Assembly (NCBI GenBank): GCA_013202615.1 | Contig: JABMRL010000168.1 | Span: 1 to 9,115 of the forward strand | From: Dehalococcoidia bacterium | GTDB lineage: Bacteria; Chloroflexota; Dehalococcoidia; Dehalococcoidales; RBG-16-60-22 | DNA length: 9,115 nucleotides | Reading direction: 5' to 3' | Shown: piece by piece, positions 7,569 to 9,115 of the stretch | Numbering within the stretch: position 1 is the stretch's first letter | Layout of the letters: each line of letters starts with the position of its first letter | Program-made: the position numbers and the translations under genes | Notes under the pieces: generated by a model | The model's input: only the letters and a program-made list of their open reading frames with translations | Databases searched by the model: none | What the model was told of the DNA's origin: nothing

Positions 7569-9115
<1,547 letters not shown>

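Overview
This window reads as an ordinary chromosomal stretch of a bacterium with medium GC content. It has no rRNA, tRNA, insertion sequence, phage gene or CRISPR array. The combination of type IV pilus motor genes, a membrane-anchored SurA/PrsA-like foldase with an uncleaved anchor, and a short hom-thrC-folE block would fit a Chloroflexota lineage such as Dehalococcoidia. That placement is an inference from protein style and gene mix, not something the sequence proves.

Left part (1-3494, minus strand): a type IV pilus / type II secretion-like cluster transcribed right to left. In transcription order it holds an unrecognised 311-residue protein with a helical stalk and a long acidic linker (2559-3494), the assembly ATPase PilB/GspE (769-2475), and the inner-membrane platform protein PilC/GspF, cut by the left edge (1-759). 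A 374-base divergent intergenic region (3495-3868) carries a convincing sigma70-type promoter for each direction.

Middle part (3869-8147, plus strand): four closely spaced genes that look like one operon. They encode a single-pass membrane protein with two parvulin-like repeats that lack the usual histidines, homoserine dehydrogenase with a C-terminal ACT domain (hom), threonine synthase (thrC), and GTP cyclohydrolase I (folE). Hom and ThrC supply the first and last steps from aspartate semialdehyde to threonine; homoserine kinase (thrB), the step between them, is not in the window. FolE opens the pterin/folate route.

Right part (8144-9115, minus strand): the C-terminal half of DNA gyrase subunit B, converging on folE so tightly that both TAG stop codons share one CTAG palindrome.

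I did not find a strong candidate for a new biological system. The items most worth a second look are the unknown protein at the head of the pilus cluster, the parvulin-like protein without its expected catalytic histidines, and the arrangement of the folE/gyrB junction.
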